A stretch of 64,000 nt of DNA from Myxococcales bacterium (GTDB lineage Bacteria > Myxococcota_A > Polyangia > Polyangiales > Ga0077539), in NCBI GenBank assembly GCA_030652255.1, contig JAUSAZ010000076.1, positions 1-64,000 of the forward strand, read 5' to 3'. Below, in pieces: positions 23,074-31,886 of this stretch (position 1 is its first letter; every line of letters starts with the position of its first letter). The position numbers and the translations under genes are program-made. The notes below the pieces were generated by a model. The model ran no database searches. It saw only the letters and a list, made by a program, of their open reading frames with translations, and had not been told where the DNA came from.

Positions 23074-24009
23074 ATGGCCGACCCGAAGGACCACCCAGAA
23101 CTGCACTCCGACTCTGCCTGGCAGGTCCAGACGCAGGTTCTGCGGGCAGAGCCGGGGCTCGGTCAGCACACTGGCGGGTCGGACTGCCTGGTGGTGATCT
23201 ACACCCGCGAGGGCAGAGGGCCGCTCGGCAAGCGCATCCAGCTCGATGGCCCGGTGCAGGAGCTCTCCATCGGCCGCGATGTACAGAACTCCCTGGTTCT
23301 GGAGTTCGAGGGTGTGTCCCGCAAGCACGCTCGCCTCGTGAAGCGCGAGGGCGCCTGGTGGGTGCACGACAACAACAGCACCAACGGCACCTACGTCAAC
23401 GACGTGCTCACCCGCGAGACGCCGCTGCGCAACGGCGACCGGGTGAAGGTCGGCGACGTCATCCTGAAGTACCTCTCCGCGGGCGACCTGGAGTCGGAGT
23501 TCATCGAGACCATCTCGCAGATGATGGTCACCGACGGGCTCACCCAGGCGGCCAACAAGCGGCACCTCACCGAGAAGATCACCGACGAGCTCAACCGCTC
23601 GCTCCGCCACGGACGGCCGCTCTCGCTGGTGATGTTCGACGTCGACCATTTCAAGAAGGTCAACGACACCCACGGCCACGTGGCCGGCGACGTGGTGCTC
23701 AAGGAGATCGCCTCGCTGGTGCGCAGCCGCGTGCGACGCAACGAGGTGTTCGGTCGCTACGGCGGCGAGGAGTTCGCGCTCCTGCTCCCGGAGACCACCC
23801 TCCAGGGCGCCGTCACCCTCGCGCAGGAGCTGTGCGTCCTCGTCGCCTCGCAGCCCTTCCTCTTCGACCGCACGCGCATCCCGGTGACCATCTCCCTGGG
23901 CGTCGCCCAGTGGAACCCCGCCGTCCGCACCACGGATGACTTCATCCGCGCGGCCGACGCCAAGCTCTTCCAGGCGAAGCGCTCGGGCCGCAACCGCGTC
24001 TGTGCGTGA
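23074..24009 (+). CDS. FHA-domain diguanylate cyclase
   Basis: The protein should make cyclic di-GMP. It has 311 residues. The FHA domain (about 45-125) has the phosphothreonine-binding set IGRD, SRKHARL and NNSTNGTYVND. The GGDEF domain (about 145-308) has the MFDVDHFKKVNDTHGH metal and substrate site and the active RYGGEEF loop. The inhibitory-site position has RRNE in place of R-x-x-D, so product inhibition may be weak. There is no membrane helix. The FHA domain suggests that a Ser/Thr kinase, such as those encoded in this window, controls or places it. Confidence 0.92.
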   Translation: MADPKDHPELHSDSAWQVQTQVLRAEPGLGQHTGGSDCLVVIYTREGRGPLGKRIQLDGPVQELSIGRDVQNSLVLEFEGVSRKHARLVKREGAWWVHDNNSTNGTYVNDVLTRETPLRNGDRVKVGDVILKYLSAGDLESEFIETISQMMVTDGLTQAANKRHLTEKITDELNRSLRHGRPLSLVMFDVDHFKKVNDTHGHVAGDVVLKEIASLVRSRVRRNEVFGRYGGEEFALLLPETTLQGAVTLAQELCVLVASQPFLFDRTRIPVTISLGVAQWNPAVRTTDDFIRAADAKLFQAKRSGRNRVCA

Positions 24010-24181
24010 GCCGCCCCGCCTGCTTCCACCTACAAGCCCTACAAACGCCTCATTTCATCGGGGACTTCAGTTCTCCCGCGGGCGGTCGATAGACCTGGCA
24101 CAGAGCCCATCGGAGCGCTGCCCGACGCCGTCACCCTGACGGCGGGCGCGCCTTCGCCAGCGCTCGACGGTGGAGGCTGCG

Positions 24182-24817
24182 ATGGTGACCCTGCGTGGGG
24201 CGTTGGCCCTGTGTGCTCTCGTGTTGCTCGGCGCGTCGACCGCGGAGGCCACCCCGCGCCGCGCCCACCGCGCTCCCCGCGACCGCTTCGGCTCGACGCT
24301 CACCTTCGGGTTCTCCAACGGCGTGGGCTCTCCGCGCGGCGTGCTCGGCGGCTTCCTGGAGTTTCGCCCCTGGGCTGCCGTCGGCGTGGCGGTGGGCGCC
24401 GGGCTCGGCGGCACCTTCGGCGGGGCCGTCGACGCCACGGTGCTGCTCTCGCCCTTCGGCGGGCGCGGGTGGCGCTTCGACCTCACGGGGTCGTACTCCC
24501 GCAACTACTCCTACATGCGCCTCGGGCTGCCCGACGGGCGCTCGCTCCCGATGCAGTCCGACTGGGTCTCGGCCGGGGCCGCGCTGGAGTTCCGCAACGC
24601 GCGCGGGGTGATGTTCCGGATCAACGGCGGACGGAGCTTCCTGCGAGACCCGAGCGCCTTCGGCGTGCTGCGCCCGGAGGAGCTCAACGTCATGCAGAAC
24701 TACGTGCCCGACATCCCCGGCCGCAACCCCGTGGACGCCGCCGCCAACGCCCTGCAGGGCGGGAGCTTCGGGGTCTGGTACGCCAGCGTCGACGTGGGCT
24801 TCTCCTTCTCGCTGTAG
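24182..24817 (+). CDS. small outer-membrane beta-barrel-like protein (paralogue of the 43959 gene)
   Basis: The 211-residue protein starts at ATG 24182 with GGAGG five bases upstream; GTG 24170 is a weaker alternative. A signal peptide ends near AEATPRR, then a short basic stretch, then alternating strands (LTFGFSNGVGSPRGVLGG, FLEFRPWAAVGVAVGAGLG). It ends VDVGFSFSL. The layout matches the protein at 43959-44597, including the motifs GVGSP, EFRPW/ELRPW, GLGG-x-FG, NPVDAA/TPVDAA and GVWY. The function is unknown. A 172-base gap separates it from the diguanylate cyclase gene. Confidence 0.7.
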   Translation: MVTLRGALALCALVLLGASTAEATPRRAHRAPRDRFGSTLTFGFSNGVGSPRGVLGGFLEFRPWAAVGVAVGAGLGGTFGGAVDATVLLSPFGGRGWRFDLTGSYSRNYSYMRLGLPDGRSLPMQSDWVSAGAALEFRNARGVMFRINGGRSFLRDPSAFGVLRPEELNVMQNYVPDIPGRNPVDAAANALQGGSFGVWYASVDVGFSFSL

Positions 24818-24904
24818 GGACTGGGGAGGGGTCGCCGGGGCACACGGGTGACACGGCGCGGTAGACCTGGGGTAGCTTTCCGCGTCCTGGAGGTCACCGC
24901 AGCC

Positions 24905-25888
24905 ATGTCCAACATCTACGCCGACAACTCTCGAAGCATCGGGCACACGCCCCTCGTCAAGATCAACCGCATCACGCAGGGCGCCCACGCGACCGTGCTC
25001 GCCAAGATCGAGGGCCGCAACCCCGCCTACTCGGTGAAGTGCCGCATCGGGGCCGCCATGGTGTGGGACGCCGAGGAGCGCGGCGTGCTCGCGCCGGGCA
25101 AGGTCATCGTCGAGGCGACCAGCGGCAACACGGGCATCGCCCTCGCCTTCGCGGCCGCGTCGCGCGGGTACAAGTGCGTGCTCACCATGCCCGAGACGAT
25201 GAGCATCGAGCGCCGCAAGGTGCTCACGGCCTTCGGCGCGACGCTGGTGCTCACGCCCGGCGCGCAGGGGATGAAGGGCGCCATCGCCAAGGCCGAGGAG
25301 CTCGTCGCCACCGAGCCCTCGAAGTACGTGCTGATGCGGCAGTTCGAGAACCCCGCCAACCCGGCCATCCACGAGCGCACCACCGGCCCGGAGATCTGGG
25401 ACGACACCGACGGGCTCGTCGACATCCTGGTGTGCGGCGTGGGCACCGGCGGCACCATCACCGGCGTCTCGCGCTACCTGAAGAACACCGTCGGCAAGGC
25501 CATCACCTCGGTGGCGGTCGAGCCGGTGCACTCGCCGGTGATCTCGCAGAGCATCGCGGGCGAGGCGCTCGTGCCGGGGCCGCACAAGATCCAGGGCATC
25601 GGCGCGGGCTTCGTGCCGAAGAACCTCGACCTCTCCCTCGTCGACCGGGTGGAGAAGGTCACCAACGAGGAGTCCATCACCATGGCCCGGCGCCTCGCGG
25701 CCGAGGAGGGCATCCTCTGCGGCATCTCCTGCGGCGCCGCGATGGTGGCCGCCGTGCGCCTCGCCCACGACCCCGCCAACGCCGGCAAGACCATCGTGGT
25801 GGTGCTGCCCGACGCGGGCGAGCGCTACCTCACCGGGGCGCTCTTCGAGGGCATGTTCGACGGCGTGGAGAAGGCCACCGCGCAATGA
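24905..25888 (+). CDS. cysK: cysteine synthase A (O-acetylserine sulfhydrylase)
   Basis: The enzyme makes cysteine from O-acetylserine and sulfide with pyridoxal phosphate. The 327 residues are the normal length. Seen are [12 protein letters not shown] at the N-terminus, the PLP lysine in [11 protein letters not shown], the [10 protein letters not shown] substrate loop, [11 protein letters not shown], which cradles the phosphate, and [10 protein letters not shown]. The Cys after the PLP lysine (SVKCRIG) is as in enterobacterial CysK. The ATG at 24905 gives the usual [13 protein letters not shown]. The stop overlaps the acetyltransferase start as ATGA, so the two are coupled and may form the cysteine synthase complex. 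Confidence 0.96.
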   Translation: MSNIYADNSRSIGHTPLVKINRITQGAHATVLAKIEGRNPAYSVKCRIGAAMVWDAEERGVLAPGKVIVEATSGNTGIALAFAAASRGYKCVLTMPETMSIERRKVLTAFGATLVLTPGAQGMKGAIAKAEELVATEPSKYVLMRQFENPANPAIHERTTGPEIWDDTDGLVDILVCGVGTGGTITGVSRYLKNTVGKAITSVAVEPVHSPVISQSIAGEALVPGPHKIQGIGAGFVPKNLDLSLVDRVEKVTNEESITMARRLAAEEGILCGISCGAAMVAAVRLAHDPANAGKTIVVVLPDAGERYLTGALFEGMFDGVEKATAQ

Positions 25889-26862
25889 GCGAGGCCGTCG
25901 GCGGTCTCGACGACGTCGTCGACGCGCTGCTCGCCAGCTACCGCGCCGACGCGCGCGGGCAGCGCATCGGGCGGCGCTTCCTGCCGTCGCGGGAGGCCAT
26001 CATCGCGGTGGCGCGGCTGTTCTTCGAGGTGTTCTACCCCGGGTACTACGGGAGGCAGGACCTCACCGCGGACACCCTGCGCTACCACCTCGGCGGACTG
26101 CTCTCGTCGCTGCGCGAGAAGCTCGCCCACCAGATCGAGCAGTGCCTCTGCTTCACCGCCGAGTCCGAGGGCCTGCCCGAAGACCTCCCGGGCTGCGGCG
26201 AGCACGCGGCGAAGCTCGCCGACCGGCTCGTCGCGCGGCTGCCCGAGCTGCGCGCGACGCTCCTGGTCGACGTGCAGGCCGCCATGGACGGCGACCCCGC
26301 GGCGTCGAGCCTCGACGAGATCATCCTGTCGTACCCGGGCCTGCTCGCGGTGACGGTGCACCGCGTGGCGCATGAGCTCTGGGTGATGGGCGTGCCGCTG
26401 ATGCCGCGGATCATGTCGGAGTGGGCGCACGCCCAGAGCGGCGCGGACATCCACCCGGGCGCCACCATCGGCCCGCGCTTCTTCATCGACCACGCGACAG
26501 GCGTGGTGGTCGGCGAGACCAGCCACCTCGGCGCCGACGTGAAGATGTACCAGGGCGTCACCCTCGGGGCGCTCTCGCACCCGCGGGACGAAAACGGCCG
26601 GGTGATCCGCAACGTCAAGCGCCACCCCACGGTGGAGGACAACGTCACCCTCTACGCCAACGCCACGGTGCTCGGCGGCTCCACGGTGGTGGGCGCCGGC
26701 AGCGTGCTCGGGGGTTCGGTGTTCGTCACCCGCAGCGTGCCGCAGGGCTCGCGCGTCGCGATGAAGCCCCCGGAGCTTCGGGTGCAGCCGCCCGGCGGCG
26801 GTCGCAGCGCGCCCCTCCTGAGCGCCTCGCTCCCCGACAACCTCCCCGACTTCGAGATCTGA
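25885..26862 (+). CDS. cysE: serine O-acetyltransferase (EpsC/CysE type)
   Basis: The enzyme makes O-acetylserine from serine and acetyl-CoA, the step before cysK. The protein has 325 residues: a helical N-terminal half (to about 180, ending [19 protein letters not shown]), then the left-handed beta-helix with hexapeptides [22 protein letters not shown] and [19 protein letters not shown]. The His and Asp of IDHATG are the catalytic pair. A C-terminal tail ends in Phe-Glu-Ile; a terminal Ile is the anchor used by CysE to insert into the CysK active site. It overlaps cysK by four bases. Confidence 0.93.
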   Translation: MSEAVGGLDDVVDALLASYRADARGQRIGRRFLPSREAIIAVARLFFEVFYPGYYGRQDLTADTLRYHLGGLLSSLREKLAHQIEQCLCFTAESEGLPEDLPGCGEHAAKLADRLVARLPELRATLLVDVQAAMDGDPAASSLDEIILSYPGLLAVTVHRVAHELWVMGVPLMPRIMSEWAHAQSGADIHPGATIGPRFFIDHATGVVVGETSHLGADVKMYQGVTLGALSHPRDENGRVIRNVKRHPTVEDNVTLYANATVLGGSTVVGAGSVLGGSVFVTRSVPQGSRVAMKPPELRVQPPGGGRSAPLLSASLPDNLPDFEI

Positions 26863-26875
26863 TCGCGCGCGCCCG

Positions 26876-27322
26876 TCAGCGGGCGAGGCGGCGGTGGTCG
26901 ACCATCAGGCAGCGGTCCTGCACGACGTCGACGCCGGCGGCGCGCAGGGCGTCGCAGAAGGCCGGGTGGCGGATGCCGCTCTGCAGCCACACCGCCTTCG
27001 GCCGCGCTGCGATGAGGTCGTCGAGGTGGGCAATGAGGTCGGCGGGGCGGCGGAAGACGTCCACGATGTCGACCGCGCCCGGGATGGCCGCCACCGTGCG
27101 GAACACCGGCCGCCCGAGGATGGTGGTCACCTCGGGGTAGTAGACCGGCACGGGGATCACCTCGACGCCCGCGCCGGCGAGGTACGAGGGGACGTAGTAC
27201 GCGGGCTGGTCGGACTGCGCCTCGGTCTTGATGCCGAGGACGGCGACGCGGGTGGCGCCGCGCAGCAGGGCGCGCAGGTCGTCTTCGGTGTTGAGCTCAC
27301 GGCCCGGTGCTGGGGTGTTCAT
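26876..27322 (-). CDS. CoA-binding domain protein (YccU-like)
   Basis: This is a 148-residue stand-alone Rossmann protein. RVAVLGIKTEAQ, GVEVIPVPVYYPEV and GRPVFRTVAAIPGAVDIVDVFRRP follow the usual order of the CoA-binding domain shared with succinyl-CoA ligase alpha, and KAVWLQSGI is the third strand. Members are small cytoplasmic proteins whose role is not defined. It is last in the leftward group behind the zinc-ribbon lipoprotein gene, 27 bases downstream, and converges on cysE with 13 bases between them. Confidence 0.85.
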   Translation of the reverse strand: MNTPAPGRELNTEDDLRALLRGATRVAVLGIKTEAQSDQPAYYVPSYLAGAGVEVIPVPVYYPEVTTILGRPVFRTVAAIPGAVDIVDVFRRPADLIAHLDDLIAARPKAVWLQSGIRHPAFCDALRAAGVDVVQDRCLMVDHRRLAR

Positions 27323-27349
27323 GGACTCTCGTCTAGGACCCGATGGGGC

Positions 27350-27859
27350 TCAGCGGGAGGCGTCGGGCGGCGGCGTGCCGTAGGGATCGAAGATCCCGCC
27401 GTCGTCGTCGGGCGCGCCCGCGTCGACCGGGGGCGAGCCGTAGAGGTCGAAGGCGCCGCCGTCGTCGTCGGGAGCGCCCGCGTCGGCGGGGACGCCGTAG
27501 GGCGGCGCGACGTTGCCGATGTCATGGCGGCCGTCGTCGGTGAGGCCAGTGTCCCGCGGGCCGGTGTCCGTGGAGCCCGTGTCCGTGGAGCCCGTGTCCG
27601 CGGGGCCGGTGTCGGTCGAGCCCATGTCGACCGGGACGTCGCTGCCAGGGCTGGCGTCGGTCGCGGTGACGGTGGAGCCGCAGCCGGCGACGGTGAGCGA
27701 GGCCGCGAAGGAGAACACCGCGGCGCGGGACATCCGCCGCGTGGCGTCGGGGCGGACGGGCAGCGGGGCGCTGAGGGCGTGGGCGCAGAAGGGGCAGCGG
27801 GCCTCCGTCACGATGATGTGGCGCAGGCAGCCGGGGCACGGTGAGAGTGGCTGGTACAT
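27350..27859 (-). CDS. zinc-ribbon/lipobox protein with STDTG repeats
   Basis: The 169-residue frame starts with a zinc-ribbon-like CPGC-x10-CPFC pair (Cys8, 11, 22, 25), then a basic stretch and a hydrophobic segment ending in the lipobox-like LTVAGC (Cys about 59). A disordered tail of STDTG repeats and DAGAPDDDGG units follows. Read from the internal ATG at 27733 it would be an ordinary 127-residue lipoprotein. With the full frame, a cytosolic zinc ribbon precedes the export segment, a layout I have no function for. It lies between the large oxidoreductase and the CoA-binding gene. Confidence 0.6.
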   Translation of the reverse strand: MYQPLSPCPGCLRHIIVTEARCPFCAHALSAPLPVRPDATRRMSRAAVFSFAASLTVAGCGSTVTATDASPGSDVPVDMGSTDTGPADTGSTDTGSTDTGPRDTGLTDDGRHDIGNVAPPYGVPADAGAPDDDGGAFDLYGSPPVDAGAPDDDGGIFDPYGTPPPDASR

Positions 27860-27933
27860 GGTTGGGGGCGCTCCTGGACCTCGACACTAGACCAGGTCGG
27901 GGCGGAGCGCCTCGCGCGGAGGGGGAGCGAGGG

Positions 27934-30900
27934 TCAGATCCGGGGGATGTCCTGGATCTTGAGCAGGCGCTCCAACCACAGGCTGGAGAGCTTCTCCTGC
28001 ATGCCCGACTGCTTCAGGCGGTCGTTGAGGAAGGGGAAGTCCACGCGGTCGAGCTCCTGGTCCTGGTTGAAGCAGGTGAACACCACGCTGACCTTGCCGG
28101 TGACCGGGTCGACGTGGCGCTGGAGGCACTGCGCGCAGATCTCCTTCATCATGCACTGCATCGGCGAGTTGATGCTCCCGATCGCGAGGTGCCCGGGCTT
28201 CAGGTAGGGCTTCAGGATCTCGTGCCGCGCGGCCTTCACCGCCGCCATCATCCGGTCGCTGCCGATGGCGATGAGCCGCTCGCACTTCGCGAGGTCGACG
28301 CCCTGCGGGCCGAGGTCGCCGCGCGCGTAGGCGATCATCGCCTGCACCATGTTGCCCACGAAGGAGCGGTCCTGCGGGCGGCGCGCGGGGATCGCGGGCC
28401 CGACGTCGGAGGTCCAGATCACCTGGTCGGCGCTGGCCTCGATGTCGTCGACGCGGAAGAGGTCCGCGGGGTTCTTGTAGCCCGCGAAGTAGATCACCTG
28501 GTTGCCGTTGGCCCGCAGCGCCTTGCCGATGGAGAAGAGCACCGCGTTGCCCAGGCCTCCGCCGCAGAGCACCACCCGCTCGCCCTTCGGAATCTCCGTC
28601 GGCGCGCCGGTCGGGCCCATCACCACCACGGGCTCGCCCACCCGCAGCGCCGCGATGAGCTTGGAGCTCGCGCCCATCTCCAGCGCGATCATGGAGAGCA
28701 GGCCCTTCTCCGGGTCGGTCCACGCGCCGGTCATGGCGAGGCCCTCCATCGCGAGCCGCGTGCCGTCGACCACGTAGGAGTACATCTCGAAGTTCTGGAG
28801 CCGGTAGAACTGCCCGGGGTTGAACTTCCTCGACGCGAGCGGCGCCCGCACCACCACCTCCACGATCGTGGGGGTGAGCCTGCGGACCTCGTGCACCACC
28901 GCCGTCAGCTGGTCGTCGAGTCGCCCGCGCATCATCACCCACGCCGCGTCGCGGGTCGGCTGCTCATGCGGGTCGAGGGCCGCGAGCTCGCCCGCGAAGG
29001 CCTTCACCACGTGGCCGTAGCCGTCGCGCGCGCTCGCCATCGCCTTCACCACCGAGCCCGCGTACACGGGGTGGTTGTCGCCGTAGAAGCTCACCACCTG
29101 CCCGTCGGGGCCGACGTGCGAGGTGAAGAAGCCCGTGTCGTCGGGCGTCGCGCGCATCACCCCGTCGGGGCCGCGCTCGACCCGGTGCTGCTGGAAGGCC
29201 TTGGTCTTCGCGTTCATCACGAAGGCCCCGGGCAGCTCGCGCTCGTAGGTGACGTTGGGGGCCGTCCCCGCGGCGATGCACACCGTCCGCGCGGGGAGCT
29301 CGACCACCTCGCCGCTCGCCACCAGCTTGCCGTCCTTCATGGTCATGCGGTCGAAGCGCATCGCCTTCACCGCACCGTACTGGTCGGGCACCGCCTCCTT
29401 CGGCGAGAGCTGCTCGACGAAGGTCACCCCCTCCTCGAGGAACTTCTCGATCTCCTCGTGGTTGAGCCGGTACGCCGGGGAGTCGTTGATGGTGCGCCGG
29501 TACGCCAGCGACACGCCGCCCCAGGCGTCGAGCAGCGCGTTGAAGTGGGGCTCCCGGCCCTCGGCGTGCGCCCGCTCGCGCTCCTCGCGGATGAGCTTTC
29601 CGTGCGCCACCTGCTCGGTGAGCACCTCGAGCTCCTCGGGGGTGTACGCCCGCAGCGCCGTCGCCTCGCCGAGCTCGCGGCAGAGCGTCTCGTGGCGCTC
29701 GAGCACCTTCTCCACCTGCACCACGTAGTAGGCGCGGAGCTCGGTGGCGGTGTCGATGCCCGTGAGCCCGCCGCCGATGACGATGGCCGGGAGGCGCACC
29801 GTGAGGTTGGCCAGCGCGCTGCGCTTGTAGGCCCCGGTGAGCTGCAGGGCCATGAGGAAGTCCGACGCCTGCCGGATGCCCCGGATGAGCCCGTTGGGGA
29901 TGTCGACGAGCGTGGGCTTGCCCGCGCCCGCGGCGATGGCGACGTGGTGGAAGCCGAGCTGCCACGCGTCGTCGAGGTCGATGGTGCCGCCGAAGCGCAC
30001 GCCGCCGTAGATGGCCATGTGCTCGCGCCGCGCGAGCGACACGTACACCAGCGTGAGGAAGTTCTTGTCCCAGCGGACGGTGATGCCGTACTCGCTCACG
30101 CCGCCGAAGCCGAGGAGCACCCGGTCCTGGAGCTCGACGTAGTGCGAGCGGAAGTCATCCCAGGGCTGCGTGAGCAGCTCGGGCGGCAGCGGCTCGATCT
30201 TCAGGCCGTCGATGCCCGCGACGCCGAAGCCCTCATTCCAGAGGTAGTGCGCGAGGGTGTAGCCCGCCGGGCCGAGGCCCACCACGAGCGCGTTCTTGCC
30301 GTTGTAGGGCAGCGCGTAGGGGCGGCGCGCGCGCAGCGGGTTCCATCGCGTGAGCAGGTCGTAGATCTCGAAGCCCCAGGGCAGACCGAGCACGTCCGTC
30401 AGGATCGAGGTCTCGATCTGCGGGATGTTCACCGGCTCCTGCTTCTGGAAGATGCAGGCCTTCATGCAGTCGTTGCAGATGCGGTGGCCGGTGCCCGGCA
30501 CCATGGGGTTGTCGACCATGATCACCGCGAGCGCGGCGAGCACCTTGCCGCCCTGCTTGAGCAGGTGGGCCTCGGAGATCTTCTCGTCGAGGGGGCAGCC
30601 CGTGAGGGGGATGCCCAGGGCGTTGGCCTTGAGCGAGCCGTCCTTGTTGCGCATCCCCTTGGAGCAGCTGTCCTTGCCGCGGTCGTGGCAGTAGAGGCAG
30701 TAGTCCACCTCGTTCATCACGCCGCGCAGGTCGGCCCGGCGGTCGGTGAGCGCGAAGCCGTCGCGCTCGCGGCGCGCGTGGGCCCCGGTGATGGCCTCCG
30801 GGAGCTCGGGCTTCGCGCGCAGCAGGGGCACGAGGTGCTGCGGGTCGAGGGTCCGTGGCAGGCGGAGAGACACCCAGTGGTGGTCGTAGTCGTGGTCGAC

Positions 30901-31674
30901 CATGCGCAGGAGACACCAGCGGTCGACGAGCTCGAGGATGGAGGCGTAGAGCGCGACGGCGTCGGACTCCTGCGCGACCTCGGCGGGGAGGTTCGCGAGG
31001 CCCGTGGAGAGCTCGGGGAGCGCCCGCGACTCCGCGAGCAGCTTGCGGGCCTTCGCGAAGTGATCGTCGGTGGCGACCACGCCGCCGCGCGCCGCGGCCT
31101 TGCGGAAGAGCTCCTCGGCGTGGAGCAGCGGGAGCACCGCCTGGGCGACCTCGCGCTCGTCGTTCCACTGGTCGGGGGCGCCGGTGGCGAGCGAGAGGGC
31201 GGCGCGGGCGGCCTCGTCGAGGTGCACCCGCTGGGCCTTCGAGAGCGCCTCGATCTCCGCGCGCTTGCGCCGTGCGGTGCGCTTCTTCACGAACTCGCGC
31301 TTGAACTCGAAGATCACCCCCTCGCGGGCGATATCACCCTCCACGCCGCCCACCTGGGCCTCGACGCCGAAGAGCTTCGCCAGGAAGGCCGACACCACCG
31401 GCGCGGTCGCCACCAGCACCTCGGAGACCTCCTCCGGGCTGGTGCCCTCGCCGCCGTTCTGCCGGTAGGCCACGAAGCGCTCCCAGAGCGCCGGGTCGAG
31501 CTGCGCGCGGGCGAAGTCGTCGAAGGCGTCCATCAGGCGCGGCAGCTGCGCGACGTCGCGGAGGTCTTCGTAGCTGAAGCCGCTGACGCCCGCGCTGAAG
31601 GTGCGGGGCGGCGGCGGGAGGGTGTCACGGTCGATCACGCGGTCAGAGAGCGTGGCGGTGAAGGCGATGTTCAT
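27934..31674 (-). CDS. large flavin/iron-sulfur oxidoreductase, NfnB-NfnA-like fusion
   Basis: The 1246-residue protein is probably a multi-centre NAD(P)H:acceptor oxidoreductase. The first 300 residues are mostly helical and unassigned. Residues 322-420 carry cysteine sets like the N-terminal domain of GltD/NfnB (CLYCHDRGKDSCSKG, TGCPLDEKI, CNDCMKAC). The GltD-like part has dinucleotide motifs ALVVGLGPAGYTLA near 461 and AIVIGGGLTGIDTA near 628. From about 930 comes a ferredoxin-reductase/PyrK-like domain (NPGQFYRLQ, GGGLGNAVLFS near 1036) and C-terminal cysteines CMMKEICAQCLQ plus a later CF for a [2Fe-2S] cluster. The ATG at 31674 is preceded by GGAGGAG. It heads the leftward group. Confidence 0.75.
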   Translation of the reverse strand: MNIAFTATLSDRVIDRDTLPPPPRTFSAGVSGFSYEDLRDVAQLPRLMDAFDDFARAQLDPALWERFVAYRQNGGEGTSPEEVSEVLVATAPVVSAFLAKLFGVEAQVGGVEGDIAREGVIFEFKREFVKKRTARRKRAEIEALSKAQRVHLDEAARAALSLATGAPDQWNDEREVAQAVLPLLHAEELFRKAAARGGVVATDDHFAKARKLLAESRALPELSTGLANLPAEVAQESDAVALYASILELVDRWCLLRMVDHDYDHHWVSLRLPRTLDPQHLVPLLRAKPELPEAITGAHARRERDGFALTDRRADLRGVMNEVDYCLYCHDRGKDSCSKGMRNKDGSLKANALGIPLTGCPLDEKISEAHLLKQGGKVLAALAVIMVDNPMVPGTGHRICNDCMKACIFQKQEPVNIPQIETSILTDVLGLPWGFEIYDLLTRWNPLRARRPYALPYNGKNALVVGLGPAGYTLAHYLWNEGFGVAGIDGLKIEPLPPELLTQPWDDFRSHYVELQDRVLLGFGGVSEYGITVRWDKNFLTLVYVSLARREHMAIYGGVRFGGTIDLDDAWQLGFHHVAIAAGAGKPTLVDIPNGLIRGIRQASDFLMALQLTGAYKRSALANLTVRLPAIVIGGGLTGIDTATELRAYYVVQVEKVLERHETLCRELGEATALRAYTPEELEVLTEQVAHGKLIREERERAHAEGREPHFNALLDAWGGVSLAYRRTINDSPAYRLNHEEIEKFLEEGVTFVEQLSPKEAVPDQYGAVKAMRFDRMTMKDGKLVASGEVVELPARTVCIAAGTAPNVTYERELPGAFVMNAKTKAFQQHRVERGPDGVMRATPDDTGFFTSHVGPDGQVVSFYGDNHPVYAGSVVKAMASARDGYGHVVKAFAGELAALDPHEQPTRDAAWVMMRGRLDDQLTAVVHEVRRLTPTIVEVVVRAPLASRKFNPGQFYRLQNFEMYSYVVDGTRLAMEGLAMTGAWTDPEKGLLSMIALEMGASSKLIAALRVGEPVVVMGPTGAPTEIPKGERVVLCGGGLGNAVLFSIGKALRANGNQVIYFAGYKNPADLFRVDDIEASADQVIWTSDVGPAIPARRPQDRSFVGNMVQAMIAYARGDLGPQGVDLAKCERLIAIGSDRMMAAVKAARHEILKPYLKPGHLAIGSINSPMQCMMKEICAQCLQRHVDPVTGKVSVVFTCFNQDQELDRVDFPFLNDRLKQSGMQEKLSSLWLERLLKIQDIPRI

Positions 31675-31770
31675 CGAAGAGGGTCTCCTCCAGGTCGGTC
31701 GCGCGGGCGCTCTATCACAGTTCCCCAGCGATCGCTCCGAGGCTCTGGAAGCCCGCAAAGAGTGCAGAGG

Positions 31771-31781
31771 GAACAGTGTTC
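31771..31781. promoter_or_regulatory. 11-bp palindrome in a divergent promoter region
   Basis: GAACAGTGTTC is a perfect odd palindrome in the 212-base gap between the oxidoreductase gene (leftward) and the phosphatase-fold lipoprotein gene (rightward). It resembles operator half-sites such as the GAAC/GTTC arms of LexA boxes, but with a three-base spacer. On the minus strand a TGTGATAGAG sequence near 31716 could be a -10 element. Both are tentative. Confidence 0.25.
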
Positions 31782-31886
31782 GCTGCGATGCGCCTGCGTG
31801 GGCGGGACATGGGCCCCGCGGTGGTCGTTGGTCAACCCGTGGGCGTCGCCGCCGGTGCGCCGCGCCCGATGCTACGGTCCGCGGAG

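Noticed and set aside
24010..24904. Possible riboswitch ahead of cysK
   Set aside because: The gap before cysK is under 90 bases, with no recognisable SAM or other leader fold.
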